Positions 1 to 7,263 of a DNA stretch of 11,157 nucleotides are shown here, in pieces. Location: positions 1 to 11,157 of the forward strand of contig JAFPXU010000079.1 in the NCBI GenBank assembly GCA_017394605.1. Reading direction: 5' to 3'. The stretch's first letter is position 1; each line of letters begins with the position of its first letter. Under the pieces are notes generated by a model. It ran no database searches. It worked only from the letters and a program-made list of their open reading frames with translations, and was not told the DNA's origin. The translations under genes were made by a program, and so were the position numbers. Source of the DNA: Clostridia bacterium. GTDB taxonomy: Bacteria > Bacillota_A > Clostridia > Christensenellales > CAG-138.

Positions 1-390
1 ATTGAGTTCGACCGCGACGATATCACGAGGCCGGATTCGTTTGACAGTTCTCCCCGTCAGCGTCCCGGTTTCAGCAAGGGAACGGCAAGAGAGACCTTCC
101 GCGATCTGCGGCTGCCGCTGACCGAAGAGCAGGTCAAGATCGAGGCGAACCGCTGCCTGAGCTGCGGCGCGACGACCGTCGACCTCAACCAGTGCATCGG
201 CTGCGGTCTCTGCACCACGCGCTGCGAATTCGACGCGATCCACCTCTCCCGCGATCTGCCCGCCGCGAGCGACATGCATACCGCCGAGGAGATGATGAAA
301 ATCGTCGGTCCATACGCGCTGAAGCGGATCGGAAAGATCATCAAGCGCAAGGTGACCGGCAAGTCGGAATATCCGACCGAGCAGGAATAA
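1..390 (+). CDS. C-terminal part of a 4Fe-4S-containing FAD/NAD(P)-type oxidoreductase (5' truncated)
   Basis: The reading frame is open from base 1 to a TAA at 388-390 and gives 129 residues; the start lies left of the window. Residues about 52-75 carry two cysteine clusters: a CLSC pair, then nine residues later C-x2-C-x2-C-x3-C (the CIGCGLC segment), a 4Fe-4S ferredoxin pattern. The proline that usually follows the last cysteine is replaced by Glu. The preceding EANRCLSCG context resembles the C-terminal region of GltD-like pyridine nucleotide-disulfide oxidoreductases that end in a ferredoxin module. The final third is basic and helical (KRIGKIIKRK). From the family, such proteins pass electrons between NAD(P)H, flavin and Fe-S centres; the substrate is unknown here. 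The gene ends at a strong terminator and converges with the sugar operon, so it belongs to a different unit. A longer multi-domain Fe-S protein is possible. Confidence 0.8.
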   Translation: MEFDRDDITRPDSFDSSPRQRPGFSKGTARETFRDLRLPLTEEQVKIEANRCLSCGATTVDLNQCIGCGLCTTRCEFDAIHLSRDLPAASDMHTAEEMMKIVGPYALKRIGKIIKRKVTGKSEYPTEQE

Positions 391-410
391 TCCTGAAAAA
401 GCCAAAAAGC

Positions 411-441
411 AAGAGCTGGATGAATACCATCCAGCTCTTTT
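411..441. terminator. Bidirectional intrinsic terminator between convergent genes
   Basis: A perfect 12-bp stem (411-422 with 428-439) encloses a 5-base loop. On the plus strand it is followed directly by a short T run, ending the Fe-S oxidoreductase transcript. On the minus strand the stem is followed by GCTTTTTGGCTTTTT, so it can also end the minus-strand dehydrogenase operon whose last stop is at 466. Confidence 0.9.
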
Positions 442-465
442 CATGTTTAACGTTCTATGCGTTTG

Positions 466-1590
466 TCAGGACTTCAGAAGCCTTCCGTCGTAGTCGTCCC
501 TGTTCTCGGGCACGAGCGGGAATTTCACAGGCTTTTTGTCCCGGTTGGAACGGTAGATACCCGTGATCAGCTCGACCGTCCTGCGGCCGTCCTCCAGCGT
601 GATCAGCGGGGAACGGTGCTGCTGGATCGCGTCGAGGAAATCGGTCAGCTGGCGGATATGGAAGTAATGCGTGCTGTCGATGCTGTTGAAGAACTCGCTG
701 TCCTGCCGTTTGTACTCCTCTAGCATATTCTCCTCTCCGGGGACCGTCCACAGATCGTTCACGGGCGGCTCGGCAATGCCCGAAACACCCGCGATGAACA
801 TGGCGCCGCCGTCGGTCTGAACGCCGACGCTCGCGCCGTTTTCCCCGTGGACACGGACGTTTCCGAACAGTGCCGGGTTCTGGGAATTGCTTACGACGAT
901 ATTGCCGATCGCGCCGTTTTTAAAGCGGATAATCGCGGCGGCGGTATCGTCCACCTCCAGGTAGGGATGATTCAGCGTGTCCCAGACGCCGTACAGCTCA
1001 TCGATCTCACCCATATACCACAGCAGAAGGTCCAGCTGATGAGGCGCCTGGTTAATCAGGACGCCGCCGCCCTCTCCCTTCCATGTGCCGCGCCACGGAT
1101 CGGACTGATAATACGCGAAATCCCTCCATCCGAGCATGTTCACCGTACCGAGGATCGGTTTCCCGATCTTTCCGGCTTCGATCGCTTCCTTGACGCGCAT
1201 GGACGGGCGGTAGAACCTTCTCTGGCAGATCGTCGAACCCACAACGCCGTTCCGTTTCGCGGCGGCAATGATCCTGTCACAGTCCTCAAGAGAGGACGCG
1301 AGAGGCTTTTCCACCGCGATATGCAGCCCCAGATCGCAGCAGGCCTCAGCCAGTTCCGCGTGATTCGGATGCGGCGTGCAGATCGCCACAGCCTGTACGC
1401 CGGTCTCCTCCACCATCTTCTTCAGGTCGGTATACGGCCTGATTCCGTACTGCTCCGCGAATTTCGCGGTCTTCTCCATGTTCCTTCCGTAACAGGCCAC
1501 CAGTTCGCTGTTTTCGCAGGCCTGAAAAGCGAAAGCGTGGAAATGTCCTACTTTGCCGCAGCCGATCACGGCAGTTTTGATCTTTTCCAT
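466..1590 (-). CDS. Gfo/Idh/MocA family NAD(P)-dependent oxidoreductase
   Basis: This 374-residue protein has the two-domain Gfo/Idh/MocA layout at the family's usual length. An N-terminal Rossmann fold carries G10-C-G-K-V-G15 for dinucleotide binding, and EKP at 94-96 supplies the conserved catalytic-site lysine (K95). The segment GGGVLINQAPHQLD (174-187) is the family's second signature, with H184 the usual catalytic histidine and D187 beside it; Asn180 stands where many members have Asp. From the family, it oxidises or reduces a hydroxyl of a sugar, inositol or uronate with NAD(P). It is the last gene of the minus-strand operon. Its ATG follows the dehydrogenase stop by three bases, and its ribosome binding site (CAGGAG) sits in the last codons of that gene, so translation is probably coupled. 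The exact substrate cannot be read from the sequence. Confidence 0.93.
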   Translation of the reverse strand: MEKIKTAVIGCGKVGHFHAFAFQACENSELVACYGRNMEKTAKFAEQYGIRPYTDLKKMVEETGVQAVAICTPHPNHAELAEACCDLGLHIAVEKPLASSLEDCDRIIAAAKRNGVVGSTICQRRFYRPSMRVKEAIEAGKIGKPILGTVNMLGWRDFAYYQSDPWRGTWKGEGGGVLINQAPHQLDLLLWYMGEIDELYGVWDTLNHPYLEVDDTAAAIIRFKNGAIGNIVVSNSQNPALFGNVRVHGENGASVGVQTDGGAMFIAGVSGIAEPPVNDLWTVPGEENMLEEYKRQDSEFFNSIDSTHYFHIRQLTDFLDAIQQHRSPLITLEDGRRTVELITGIYRSNRDKKPVKFPLVPENRDDYDGRLLKS

Positions 1591-1593
1591 GTT

Positions 1594-2637
1594 TTACTCC
1601 TGATTGTCGTCGCAGAGGAACACGATCTTCGAAAGATCATCCTCCCTGTTGTAGATCTTCTTCATCCACAGATCGCCGTCCTTCAGCGGAACCTTTTTGG
1701 AGATCATCTTGTCCGCAGCGATTTGTCCGAAAGCGATCAAATCGAGGCACTGCGGATATTCGCCCGCGCTCGCGCAGGAACCGAACAGGCTGATCTGCCT
1801 TGTGACCACGTACTGAAGCGGGAACTGGATATTCTGGGCGATGTTCCCTACCAGAACGACGCGTCCGCCGAGTTGCAGGCTCTTGATGCACAACAGCGCG
1901 GTCGCTTCGATTCCGGTCGCGTCGATCGCGACCGTCACGCCGCCGCCCGAGAGCTTCAGGATCTGCTCAAGAGCGTCGGGATCCTTGGAGTTCACGCAGT
2001 CCGTCGCGCCCGTCTCCTTCGCGAAGTCAAGACGCTTGTTGTCGATGTCGACCGCAATGATCTGCTTCGCCCCGAAGCTCTTCACCACCTGAAGCGCGAA
2101 CAGGCCGATCGTCCCCACGCCCACGATCACGACGGAATCGCGTTCCGTGATGGTCGTTCTGGTCGCAGCGTGATACGCGATGGAAAGCGGCTCTGTCAGG
2201 GATGCCTGCACATAGGTCACGTTATCCGGGATTGAGTACAGGATGTATTCCGGAACGCAGACATACTCTGCGAAGCAGCCCGGTCTGTTGTATTCCTCGC
2301 AGCTGACGCCTAGAACCTGGCGGTTTCTGCAGAGGTTCACCATTCCCTGCGCGCACATGTCGCAGTCGTTGCAGTAAACGGTGGAATCAAAGGTCACCCG
2401 GTCGCCGGGCTTGTAATTCTTTACATTCTTCCCGCATTCCTCGATCACGCCGGCTGCCTCATGTCCCATGATGACAGGCGGACGGCGTCTTCCCGTAGAA
2501 CCGTCGAACCCGTGTACGTCGCTTCCGCAGACCGAACAGGCTTTCAGGCGGATCAGGACCTCTCCGTCCTTCGGAACGGGCTTCTCCACGTCCATATAGT
2601 CGAGTTTCTTGTACTCGTTCATTACCAGTGCTTTCAT
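1594..2637 (-). CDS. Zinc-dependent medium-chain alcohol/polyol dehydrogenase (MDR family)
   Basis: A complete 347-residue protein with an N-terminal GroES-like catalytic domain and a C-terminal Rossmann domain. The catalytic zinc ligands fit C37, H59-E60 and E149. The structural zinc site is intact as C89, C92, C95 and C103. The dinucleotide loop GVGTIG is at 173-178, and an acidic residue at the end of the next strand (D197) favours NAD over NADP. The pattern is closest to sorbitol/galactitol-phosphate/threonine dehydrogenase-like members, which oxidise a secondary alcohol of a polyol or sugar acid. The ribosome binding site AAGGAG lies just upstream of the ATG. It follows the permease genes after a 71-base gap holding a hairpin, and is tightly coupled to the downstream Gfo/Idh gene. 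The substrate is inferred to be related to the sugar imported by the neighbouring ABC transporter. Confidence 0.93.
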   Translation of the reverse strand: MKALVMNEYKKLDYMDVEKPVPKDGEVLIRLKACSVCGSDVHGFDGSTGRRRPPVIMGHEAAGVIEECGKNVKNYKPGDRVTFDSTVYCNDCDMCAQGMVNLCRNRQVLGVSCEEYNRPGCFAEYVCVPEYILYSIPDNVTYVQASLTEPLSIAYHAATRTTITERDSVVIVGVGTIGLFALQVVKSFGAKQIIAVDIDNKRLDFAKETGATDCVNSKDPDALEQILKLSGGGVTVAIDATGIEATALLCIKSLQLGGRVVLVGNIAQNIQFPLQYVVTRQISLFGSCASAGEYPQCLDLIAFGQIAADKMISKKVPLKDGDLWMKKIYNREDDLSKIVFLCDDNQE

Positions 2638-2661
2638 TGCATTTCTCCTTGTTCAAAAATG

Positions 2662-2688
2662 AAAGCCGCACAGCATGTGCGCGGCTTT
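2662..2688 (-). terminator. Intra-operon hairpin between permease and dehydrogenase genes
   Basis: Arms 2662-2672 and 2676-2688 pair around a 3-base loop, with a 2-base bulge. Read on the minus strand, the hairpin is followed by TTTCATTTTT, an imperfect U-tract. It sits between the MalG-type permease stop and the dehydrogenase ribosome binding site, so it may partly terminate or set the 3' end of the transport mRNA. The opposite strand has a better T run but no gene there needs it. Confidence 0.6.
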
Positions 2689-2708
2689 TTTCCGTTTACC
2701 GGGTCGAA

Positions 2709-3539
2709 TCAGCCTTTCACCGCGCCGGCAGTCAGACCGCTGATGATGTATTTCTGCAGCAGCAGCGCCAGCACGACGATCGGCAGCGTGATCGCGCAGG
2801 ACGCGGCCATCAGACCGCCCCAGTCGACATACGCGTACGATACGAAGTCATAGATCGCGACCGGAAGCGTGGTGGTGTTTCTGCCTGTCAGAACGATGGA
2901 GAACATGAAGTTGTTCCATGAGAAAATGAAGGCAAGCAGAGAATCCGTGATCATACCGGGCGTGGTGAGACGAAGCGCGATGCGGAAGAACGCACCGTAG
3001 CGGGTCGTTCCGTCGATGCACGCCGCTTCCTCAAGATCCGTCGGGATCGCCTCAAAGTTCGGGATCATGATCCACACGATGTAGGGAAGCGCGACGAGCA
3101 TGTGCGAAAGGATCAGCGCCGTATAGGTGTTCCTGAGTCCCAGCTTGGAAAAGATCGAGAACCAGGGAAGCAGGAATGAAATACCGGGGATCATTCTGAC
3201 GAGCAGAACGATGACGCTCGATTTCCTCATCTTGAATCTCGCGACCGCATACGCGCAGGGAAGTCCGATCACGAGCGACATCGCCACGGCGACAAACGCG
3301 ACGATCAGACTGTTTTTCGTATATTTCAGAAAATCATATTCGGTAAAGATGCTGATATAGTTCCGCATCGTGGCGTCAAACTCAAGCAGACCGTGCGCGT
3401 TCTGGTTGATGATCGCCTGCTGGGGCTCTATGGAAGCGAGAAGCATCCACAGAATCGGGAACAGCGTAATCAGAAGAACCGCATAGATGAGGACATGAGT
3501 ACCGACGGATTTTAAGGTGTCTTTCGTCTTCTTGCTCAT
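2709..3539 (-). CDS. Carbohydrate ABC transporter permease, MalG type
   Basis: A 276-residue integral membrane protein with about six predicted helices (about 14-37, 75-98, 108-130, 140-160, 196-218 and 245-262). The cytoplasmic EAA loop, which docks on the ATPase, is clear: E170-E-A-A-C-I-D-G177 followed by LTTPG at 191-195. Length and motif fit the CUT1 MalG branch. It forms the membrane pore with the MalF-type partner encoded upstream. The genes overlap by one base (TGATG: partner stop and this ATG), showing tight translational coupling. No ATP-binding subunit is encoded nearby, so a shared MsmK/MalK-like ATPase elsewhere in the genome is the likely energiser (inference). Confidence 0.95.
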   Translation of the reverse strand: MSKKTKDTLKSVGTHVLIYAVLLITLFPILWMLLASIEPQQAIINQNAHGLLEFDATMRNYISIFTEYDFLKYTKNSLIVAFVAVAMSLVIGLPCAYAVARFKMRKSSVIVLLVRMIPGISFLLPWFSIFSKLGLRNTYTALILSHMLVALPYIVWIMIPNFEAIPTDLEEAACIDGTTRYGAFFRIALRLTTPGMITDSLLAFIFSWNNFMFSIVLTGRNTTTLPVAIYDFVSYAYVDWGGLMAASCAITLPIVVLALLLQKYIISGLTAGAVKG

Positions 3540-4420
3540 CAGTATTCCACCTCAACTTTCGATTTGACCCACAGGAATCCGCAGCCCATCGCCATAACCA
3601 CGATGAAGAACAGGACGGAAATCGCGGCAGCTTTGCCGAACCTGTAATAGGCAAACATGTTCAAGTAGCCGTAGATGTTGATCGTTTCTGTTGCGAAACT
3701 CGGTCCGCCCTGTGTCGTGGCGTAGATGATATCGTACGTTTTGATAACATCAATGAGACGCATAAGAACCGCAATCAGGATGGAGGAGCTGGCAAGCGGC
3801 AGCGTGATCTTCGTAAATGTCTGCCATTTGGACGCGCCGTCGATCAGGGCGGATTCATACGGTTCCAGCGGAATCGTCTGCAGTCCTCCGTAGACCATGA
3901 GCATGACCATCGGCGTCCACTCCCAGATGTCGATAATGATCAGCCACAGCATCGACTCAAATCCGGTCGTTGCCAGAAATGCCCTTCTCTGAAATCCCAG
4001 TGCTTCAACAACTACGTTAGCAATACCGATACTCGGCTCCAGCATGAGCTTCCACACCATGCCCATCGCGACGGGAGTTGCGACAACGGGCAGCAGCATA
4101 AGCGCCTGGACGATCCTGCGTCCGTGGAACTTTCTGTTGATCAGAACAGCAAGCGCTACGCCGAGCAGCGTCTCCACCGTTATGGCAATAAACGAGAAGA
4201 CGATCGTTCTCCAGACAGAATTCAGGAACCGCTCGTCGTGCAGGATCTCCTGATAGTTCTGAAGTCCGATGAACTTCGGAGCCTTGACAAGAGACATCTG
4301 CCAATCGGTAAAGCTGTACGAAAAGTTATACGCCAAGGGAGCAATAATCATCAGCACGATGAAAATCAGCGCGGGCAGAACCATCACCAGTTTCATGTGC
4401 CTGTCAAGCCATCTTTTCAA
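3539..4420 (-). CDS. Carbohydrate ABC transporter permease, MalF type
   Basis: With the start proposed here the protein has 293 residues, the usual CUT1 MalF size. The first membrane helix begins after the basic stretch KRWLDRHMK. An EAA-type loop (YESALIDGASKW, about 188-199, then LP) and the TQGGPSFATET segment (about 236-246) are typical of the family. The longest open frame begins at 4522, but that extension would cover a 9-bp hairpin and the tail of the upstream terminator, and reads as non-family sequence. The TTG at 4420 has GGGAGAG eight bases upstream, so it is preferred; an ATG at 4396 is the alternative. It follows the binding-protein gene after a strong terminator and overlaps the MalG-type gene by one base. 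The protein imports a sugar or sugar derivative delivered by the adjacent lipoprotein. Confidence 0.93.
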   Translation of the reverse strand: MKRWLDRHMKLVMVLPALIFIVLMIIAPLAYNFSYSFTDWQMSLVKAPKFIGLQNYQEILHDERFLNSVWRTIVFSFIAITVETLLGVALAVLINRKFHGRRIVQALMLLPVVATPVAMGMVWKLMLEPSIGIANVVVEALGFQRRAFLATTGFESMLWLIIIDIWEWTPMVMLMVYGGLQTIPLEPYESALIDGASKWQTFTKITLPLASSSILIAVLMRLIDVIKTYDIIYATTQGGPSFATETINIYGYLNMFAYYRFGKAAAISVLFFIVVMAMGCGFLWVKSKVEVEY

Positions 4421-4463
4421 AACTCCCACTCTCCCTATATAAGAATGAATAGAATGAATCCGT

Positions 4464-4500
4464 AAAAAACAGGTAGAAGGAATGTCCGGAAGGACATTCC
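4464..4500 (-). terminator. Second hairpin upstream of the permease genes
   Basis: A 9-bp perfect inverted repeat (4479-4487 with 4492-4500) has a 4-base loop. On the minus strand it is followed after about nine bases by six Ts (4469-4464). The spacer before the T run makes it a weaker terminator than its neighbour; it could instead protect a processed 5' end of the permease mRNA. Confidence 0.45.
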
Positions 4501-4515
4501 GGATGAAATGATCGT

Positions 4516-4556
4516 AAAACAAAATCAGGATGACGGGTTTTCCCCGTCATCCTGAT
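4516..4556 (-). terminator. Strong intrinsic terminator after the binding-protein gene
   Basis: A perfect 14-bp stem (4524-4537 with 4543-4556) has a 5-base loop. Minus-strand transcription then meets TTTTGTTTT. It begins about ten bases after the binding-protein stop. This position suits partial termination, leaving the lipoprotein mRNA more abundant than the permease and dehydrogenase message, a known pattern in binding-protein-dependent transport operons. Confidence 0.88.
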
Positions 4557-4566
4557 CAAGACTTCA

Positions 4567-5940
4567 TCAGCCGCCGAAGTCCTCGTCGAGCAGTTTCTGG
4601 AATTCAGCGTCTGCCTTTGCTGCGGCAGCGGCTACATCCTTGCCCTCGATGGAAGCGGTAATGACAGCGCCGATCGCGTCACGGGCAGCTGCAACGGATG
4701 TGCAGAGCGGACGGTCATACGCCTTGGTGGCAATTTCGTTTGCCTTCTGGATGGACGCGAGCAGGTCTGCCGGATAGTTGGCGGTACATGCAGGATCATT
4801 CCAGGAGGACAGACGAGCGGAGGAGATACCCTCGGTCTGGATGTATTTGACTTCATCCACACCGGCAGCCCACTTCACGAACTCTTTCGCGGCAGCTAGA
4901 TTCGGGCTGTTGGCGGAAATGCCAAGACCCCATGCGCAGACGTTGAAGGAATTCTGTCCGGGTGTCAGAGCGAATCCGGTCTTGTCAAAGACAGCGGTAT
5001 CCGGACCGCAGAAGGACTTCCAGATGGAGTCCGCATCGGTGACCATTGCGGCGCCGCCCGTGGAGAACAGGTTCGCGCACTCTGCCCAATGCATGTTCAG
5101 GCAGTCTTCCGGACCGTATTCACGGAGCATTCTGCCGTAGAAGTCAAATGCTTTGATCGCTTCGGGCGTGTTGACCAGGGATTTCGGCTTGTCGCCGGAG
5201 AAATCGATCCAGTCGCCGCCGCAGGCGAACAGGTAAGCGGTGAACTGGGTGACGGCGGGGTTGCCGAGACCACGCATCGTTACGCCGACAACGCCGGGTT
5301 CGATGCCGTTCAGAGCCTTAGCGCATGCTTCATACTCTTCGAGACTGGTCGGAACAGAGAGACCCGCTTTCTCAAAGAGGTCTTTCCTGTACATGAGTAC
5401 CTGACGCTCTGTTACCAGCGGTACGCCGTACATCGTTCCGTCGCCGCCGCTCAGCTGATAAGCAGAGAGGGTCGCCGGGATGATGTCGTCGCCCTGGAAT
5501 TCAGGATCCGCATAGAGATCGTCCACGGGAGCAAGGAAGCCGTTCTTGATGAACTGCTGTACTTCCTGCAGAGGACGGCACATGAACACGTCGATGTACT
5601 GACCGCCGGAGCCGAGCTCAACATTCAGCTTGTCGCTGAGCTGTCCTTCCGGATATACCTCGTACTCGACTTTCATGCCGGTCGCTGCTTCGAATTTCGG
5701 GATCTCCGACTGCATAGCGGATGTCCAGTCATGGGAAGCAAGGATGACACGGAGCGTTACGCCGTCATACGGCTTGGGCGCATCGGCCTGAGCGGGAGCT
5801 GCAGCGGGTGCTGCTGCCGGCGCTGCCGCCTGTGCGGGCGCTGCCGGTTCGGCTGCCGCGGGCTGGGACGCGGGTGCGCCGCAGGCAACGAGACCGAATA
5901 CCATGCAGGCAACCATGACCAAAGCTAAAAGCTTCTTCAT
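4567..5940 (-). CDS. Extracellular sugar-binding lipoprotein of an ABC transporter (family 1 SBP)
   Basis: A 457-residue lipoprotein precursor. Residues 1-19 form a signal peptide with a KK start and hydrophobic core, ending in the lipobox L17-V-A-C20; C20 would be lipidated and anchor the protein to the outer face of the membrane. Residues about 21-56 are an Ala/Pro-rich flexible linker. The rest matches the two-lobed family 1 solute-binding fold, with the early segment about ATGMKVEYEV and a later MYGVPLVTERQVLMYRKDLFEKAGL typical of sugar-binding members. The gene leads the operon and has a perfect GAGGAGG ribosome binding site. It captures the substrate for the two permeases. Ligand identity cannot be assigned from sequence; the neighbouring enzymes suggest a sugar acid, uronate or polyol (inference). 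Confidence 0.95.
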   Translation of the reverse strand: MKKLLALVMVACMVFGLVACGAPASQPAAAEPAAPAQAAAPAAAPAAAPAQADAPKPYDGVTLRVILASHDWTSAMQSEIPKFEAATGMKVEYEVYPEGQLSDKLNVELGSGGQYIDVFMCRPLQEVQQFIKNGFLAPVDDLYADPEFQGDDIIPATLSAYQLSGGDGTMYGVPLVTERQVLMYRKDLFEKAGLSVPTSLEEYEACAKALNGIEPGVVGVTMRGLGNPAVTQFTAYLFACGGDWIDFSGDKPKSLVNTPEAIKAFDFYGRMLREYGPEDCLNMHWAECANLFSTGGAAMVTDADSIWKSFCGPDTAVFDKTGFALTPGQNSFNVCAWGLGISANSPNLAAAKEFVKWAAGVDEVKYIQTEGISSARLSSWNDPACTANYPADLLASIQKANEIATKAYDRPLCTSVAAARDAIGAVITASIEGKDVAAAAAKADAEFQKLLDEDFGG

Positions 5941-5962
5941 TTAGAGTTCCTCCTCATAAAAA

Positions 5963-5999
5963 TGATGTGCGGCACGCAACGCAGGCTGTGCAAACATCA
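5963..5999 (-). other. Possible 5' leader hairpin of the transport mRNA
   Basis: TGATGT (5963-5968) and ACATCA (5994-5999) form a 6-bp stem, with a shorter inner GCAC/GTGC pairing. If transcription starts near 6006, this fold is at the extreme 5' end of the leader and leaves the GAGGAGG site free. It may protect the message. No riboswitch family is recognised in it. Confidence 0.3.
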
Positions 6000-6012
6000 C
6001 GTACCGATAATC

Positions 6013-6042
6013 ATTATATAAGATTGCGTAACGTTTTGACTA
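6013..6042 (-). promoter_or_regulatory. Sigma-A-type promoter for the transport operon
   Basis: On the minus strand a perfect TATAAT -10 (6018-6013) is preceded after 18 bases by TAGTCA (6042-6037), four of six matches to TTGACA. The predicted start near 6006 gives a leader of about 65 bases before the lipoprotein ATG. The weak -35 suggests dependence on an activator or release from a repressor. An AACGTT core at 6030-6035, a common centre in LacI-type operators, lies within the spacer, but its flanks are only partly symmetric. Confidence 0.6.
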
Positions 6043-6046
6043 TACT

Positions 6047-6110
6047 TTTTCGAAAATAAACTCTTGAATCATTGCACGTGAATTGCTCTCCCGCCTTGTA
6101 TTTTCAAAAT
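6047..6110. promoter_or_regulatory. Pair of AT-rich palindromes, possible operator sites
   Basis: TTTTCGAAAA (6047-6056) lies just upstream of the minus-strand -35. ATTTTCAAAAT (6100-6110) lies between the -35 and -10 of the plus-strand promoter. Their centres are about 53-54 bases apart, near five helical turns. Such positions would let one regulator act on both divergent promoters, but short AT-rich palindromes also arise by chance. Confidence 0.22.
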
Positions 6111-6125
6111 CCGTTACTATATAAT
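6096..6125 (+). promoter_or_regulatory. Sigma-A-type promoter for the kinase operon
   Basis: TTGTAT (6096-6101), an 18-base spacer and TATAAT (6120-6125) lie 52 bases before the kinase ATG. Just downstream, TGACTT is repeated at 6125-6130 and 6142-6147. The promoter is divergent from the transport-operon promoter, about 80-100 bases away. Confidence 0.65.
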
Positions 6126-6177
6126 GACTTTGTCAGTCCTGTGACTTGAAAAAGATTAGATTGGGGGAATCCGCAAA

Positions 6178-7245
6178 ATGAAAAAAAACTGTCGGTATGC
6201 CATCGCGTGCGTTACGTCCATGGGCGTGAGACTTACTCCGGAAGACCGGATGCCGGTCCACAATTCCCGTCATTTCATTCTGAGCTCCTCGAGCGCCGAG
6301 ACGAACGTTCTGAATGTGACCTCCTCCCTCGGTCCGGAGTGCCTCGCTCTTACCAAGTTCGTCAAGGGAAGCCCGATCGCGCTGTTCCTTAAAAATGATC
6401 TGCGTGCCAGAAACATCCGGTATGAAGGAATCGAAGTGACCCCGGACGGGCCGTGGGGATACAGGCATCAGTTCAATATCGCGGATTCCGGCTTCGGTTA
6501 CCGCGCGCCGCGCGTATATAATGACAGAGCGGGCGAAGTCGGCCGTACGCTTCACGCGAACGAGTTCGATCTGGACCGGATCTTCGGACAGGAAGGCGTC
6601 GGCATCCTGCATCTCTCTGGTCTGATCGCCGCTATGAGCAAGGAAACGACCGAGTGCTGTCTGAAAGTCGCCGAAGCGGCAAAAGCGAACGGAACGCTGG
6701 TCAGTTTTGACCTGAATTACCGCGCCTCCTTCTGGAAAGGCCGTGAAAAGGAACTCCGCGACGCGTTCCACCGTCTCGCCTCCATGGCGGACGTGCTGGT
6801 CGGAAACGAGGAAGACTTCCAGCTGTGTCTCGGTTTCAAGGGACCCGAAGTCGCGGGGAAGGATCTTTCAAACAAGATTGAAAGCTTCAAGCAGATGATC
6901 ATGCAGGTACGGGAGGAATATCCGAACGCACGCATGTACGGCACCACGCTCCGTCAGGTCCTTTCCGCGAACGAGCATCTCTGGGGCGGCATCCTTCTCG
7001 CGGACGGCGAATGGTATGTCGAGGAACCGAGACCGATTCAGGTCATGGACCGGATCGGCGGCGGAGACGGGTTCACGGGCGGTCTTCTCTATGGCGTTCT
7101 GCAGGGATGGCCGGGTGACAAATGTCTGCAGTTCGCGTGGGCGACCGGCGTTCTCGCCGCGAGCAGCCTGAATGATTACGCGGAACCCGCGGACGAGAAA
7201 CAGGTATGGGACATCTATGCGGGAAACGCCCGCGTTCAGAGGTAA
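6178..7245 (+). CDS. PfkB-family sugar kinase, KdgK (2-keto-3-deoxygluconate kinase)-like
   Basis: A 355-residue ribokinase-fold protein. The C-terminal PfkB signature is present as D291-R-I-G-G-G-D297-G-F, where D297 is the expected catalytic base and the GGG loop forms the anion hole. FDLNYR (177-182) and GNEEDF (209-214) are typical of the KDG kinase branch, as is the N-terminal SSSSAETNV segment (36-44), which takes the place of the usual glycine-rich substrate-binding stretch. Known KdgK enzymes phosphorylate 2-keto-3-deoxygluconate with ATP to give KDPG in hexuronate and aldonate breakdown; related kinases act on fructose or deoxysugars. The ATG has GGGGGA nine bases upstream. The second to fourth codons form an A8 run. 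It leads the plus-strand operon, divergent from the transporter. Specificity is inferred from motifs and the SDR downstream. Confidence 0.88.
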   Translation: MKKNCRYAIACVTSMGVRLTPEDRMPVHNSRHFILSSSSAETNVLNVTSSLGPECLALTKFVKGSPIALFLKNDLRARNIRYEGIEVTPDGPWGYRHQFNIADSGFGYRAPRVYNDRAGEVGRTLHANEFDLDRIFGQEGVGILHLSGLIAAMSKETTECCLKVAEAAKANGTLVSFDLNYRASFWKGREKELRDAFHRLASMADVLVGNEEDFQLCLGFKGPEVAGKDLSNKIESFKQMIMQVREEYPNARMYGTTLRQVLSANEHLWGGILLADGEWYVEEPRPIQVMDRIGGGDGFTGGLLYGVLQGWPGDKCLQFAWATGVLAASSLNDYAEPADEKQVWDIYAGNARVQR

Positions 7246-7263
7246 TCGGTATTCTACGGCAGC

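Noticed and set aside
847..2235. A long 462-codon open frame on the plus strand opposite the two dehydrogenase genes
   Set aside because: It is antisense to clear MDR and Gfo/Idh genes, rich in Arg, Asp and His as expected from a GC-rich shadow frame, and has no recognisable domain.
5800..5880. Repetitive GCTGC/GCCGC-like tract that could be taken as a DNA repeat
   Set aside because: It encodes the Ala/Pro-rich linker after the lipobox cysteine; the repetition is explained by low-complexity protein sequence.
5089..5928. A 279-codon plus-strand frame with a Cys/Gly/Arg-rich end opposite the lipoprotein gene
   Set aside because: The Cys-rich part is the complement of the Ala/Pro linker codons, not a metal-binding domain.
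5941..6006. Riboswitch in the lipoprotein leader
   Set aside because: The leader is only about 65 bases with one modest hairpin, and no conserved riboswitch core was recognised.
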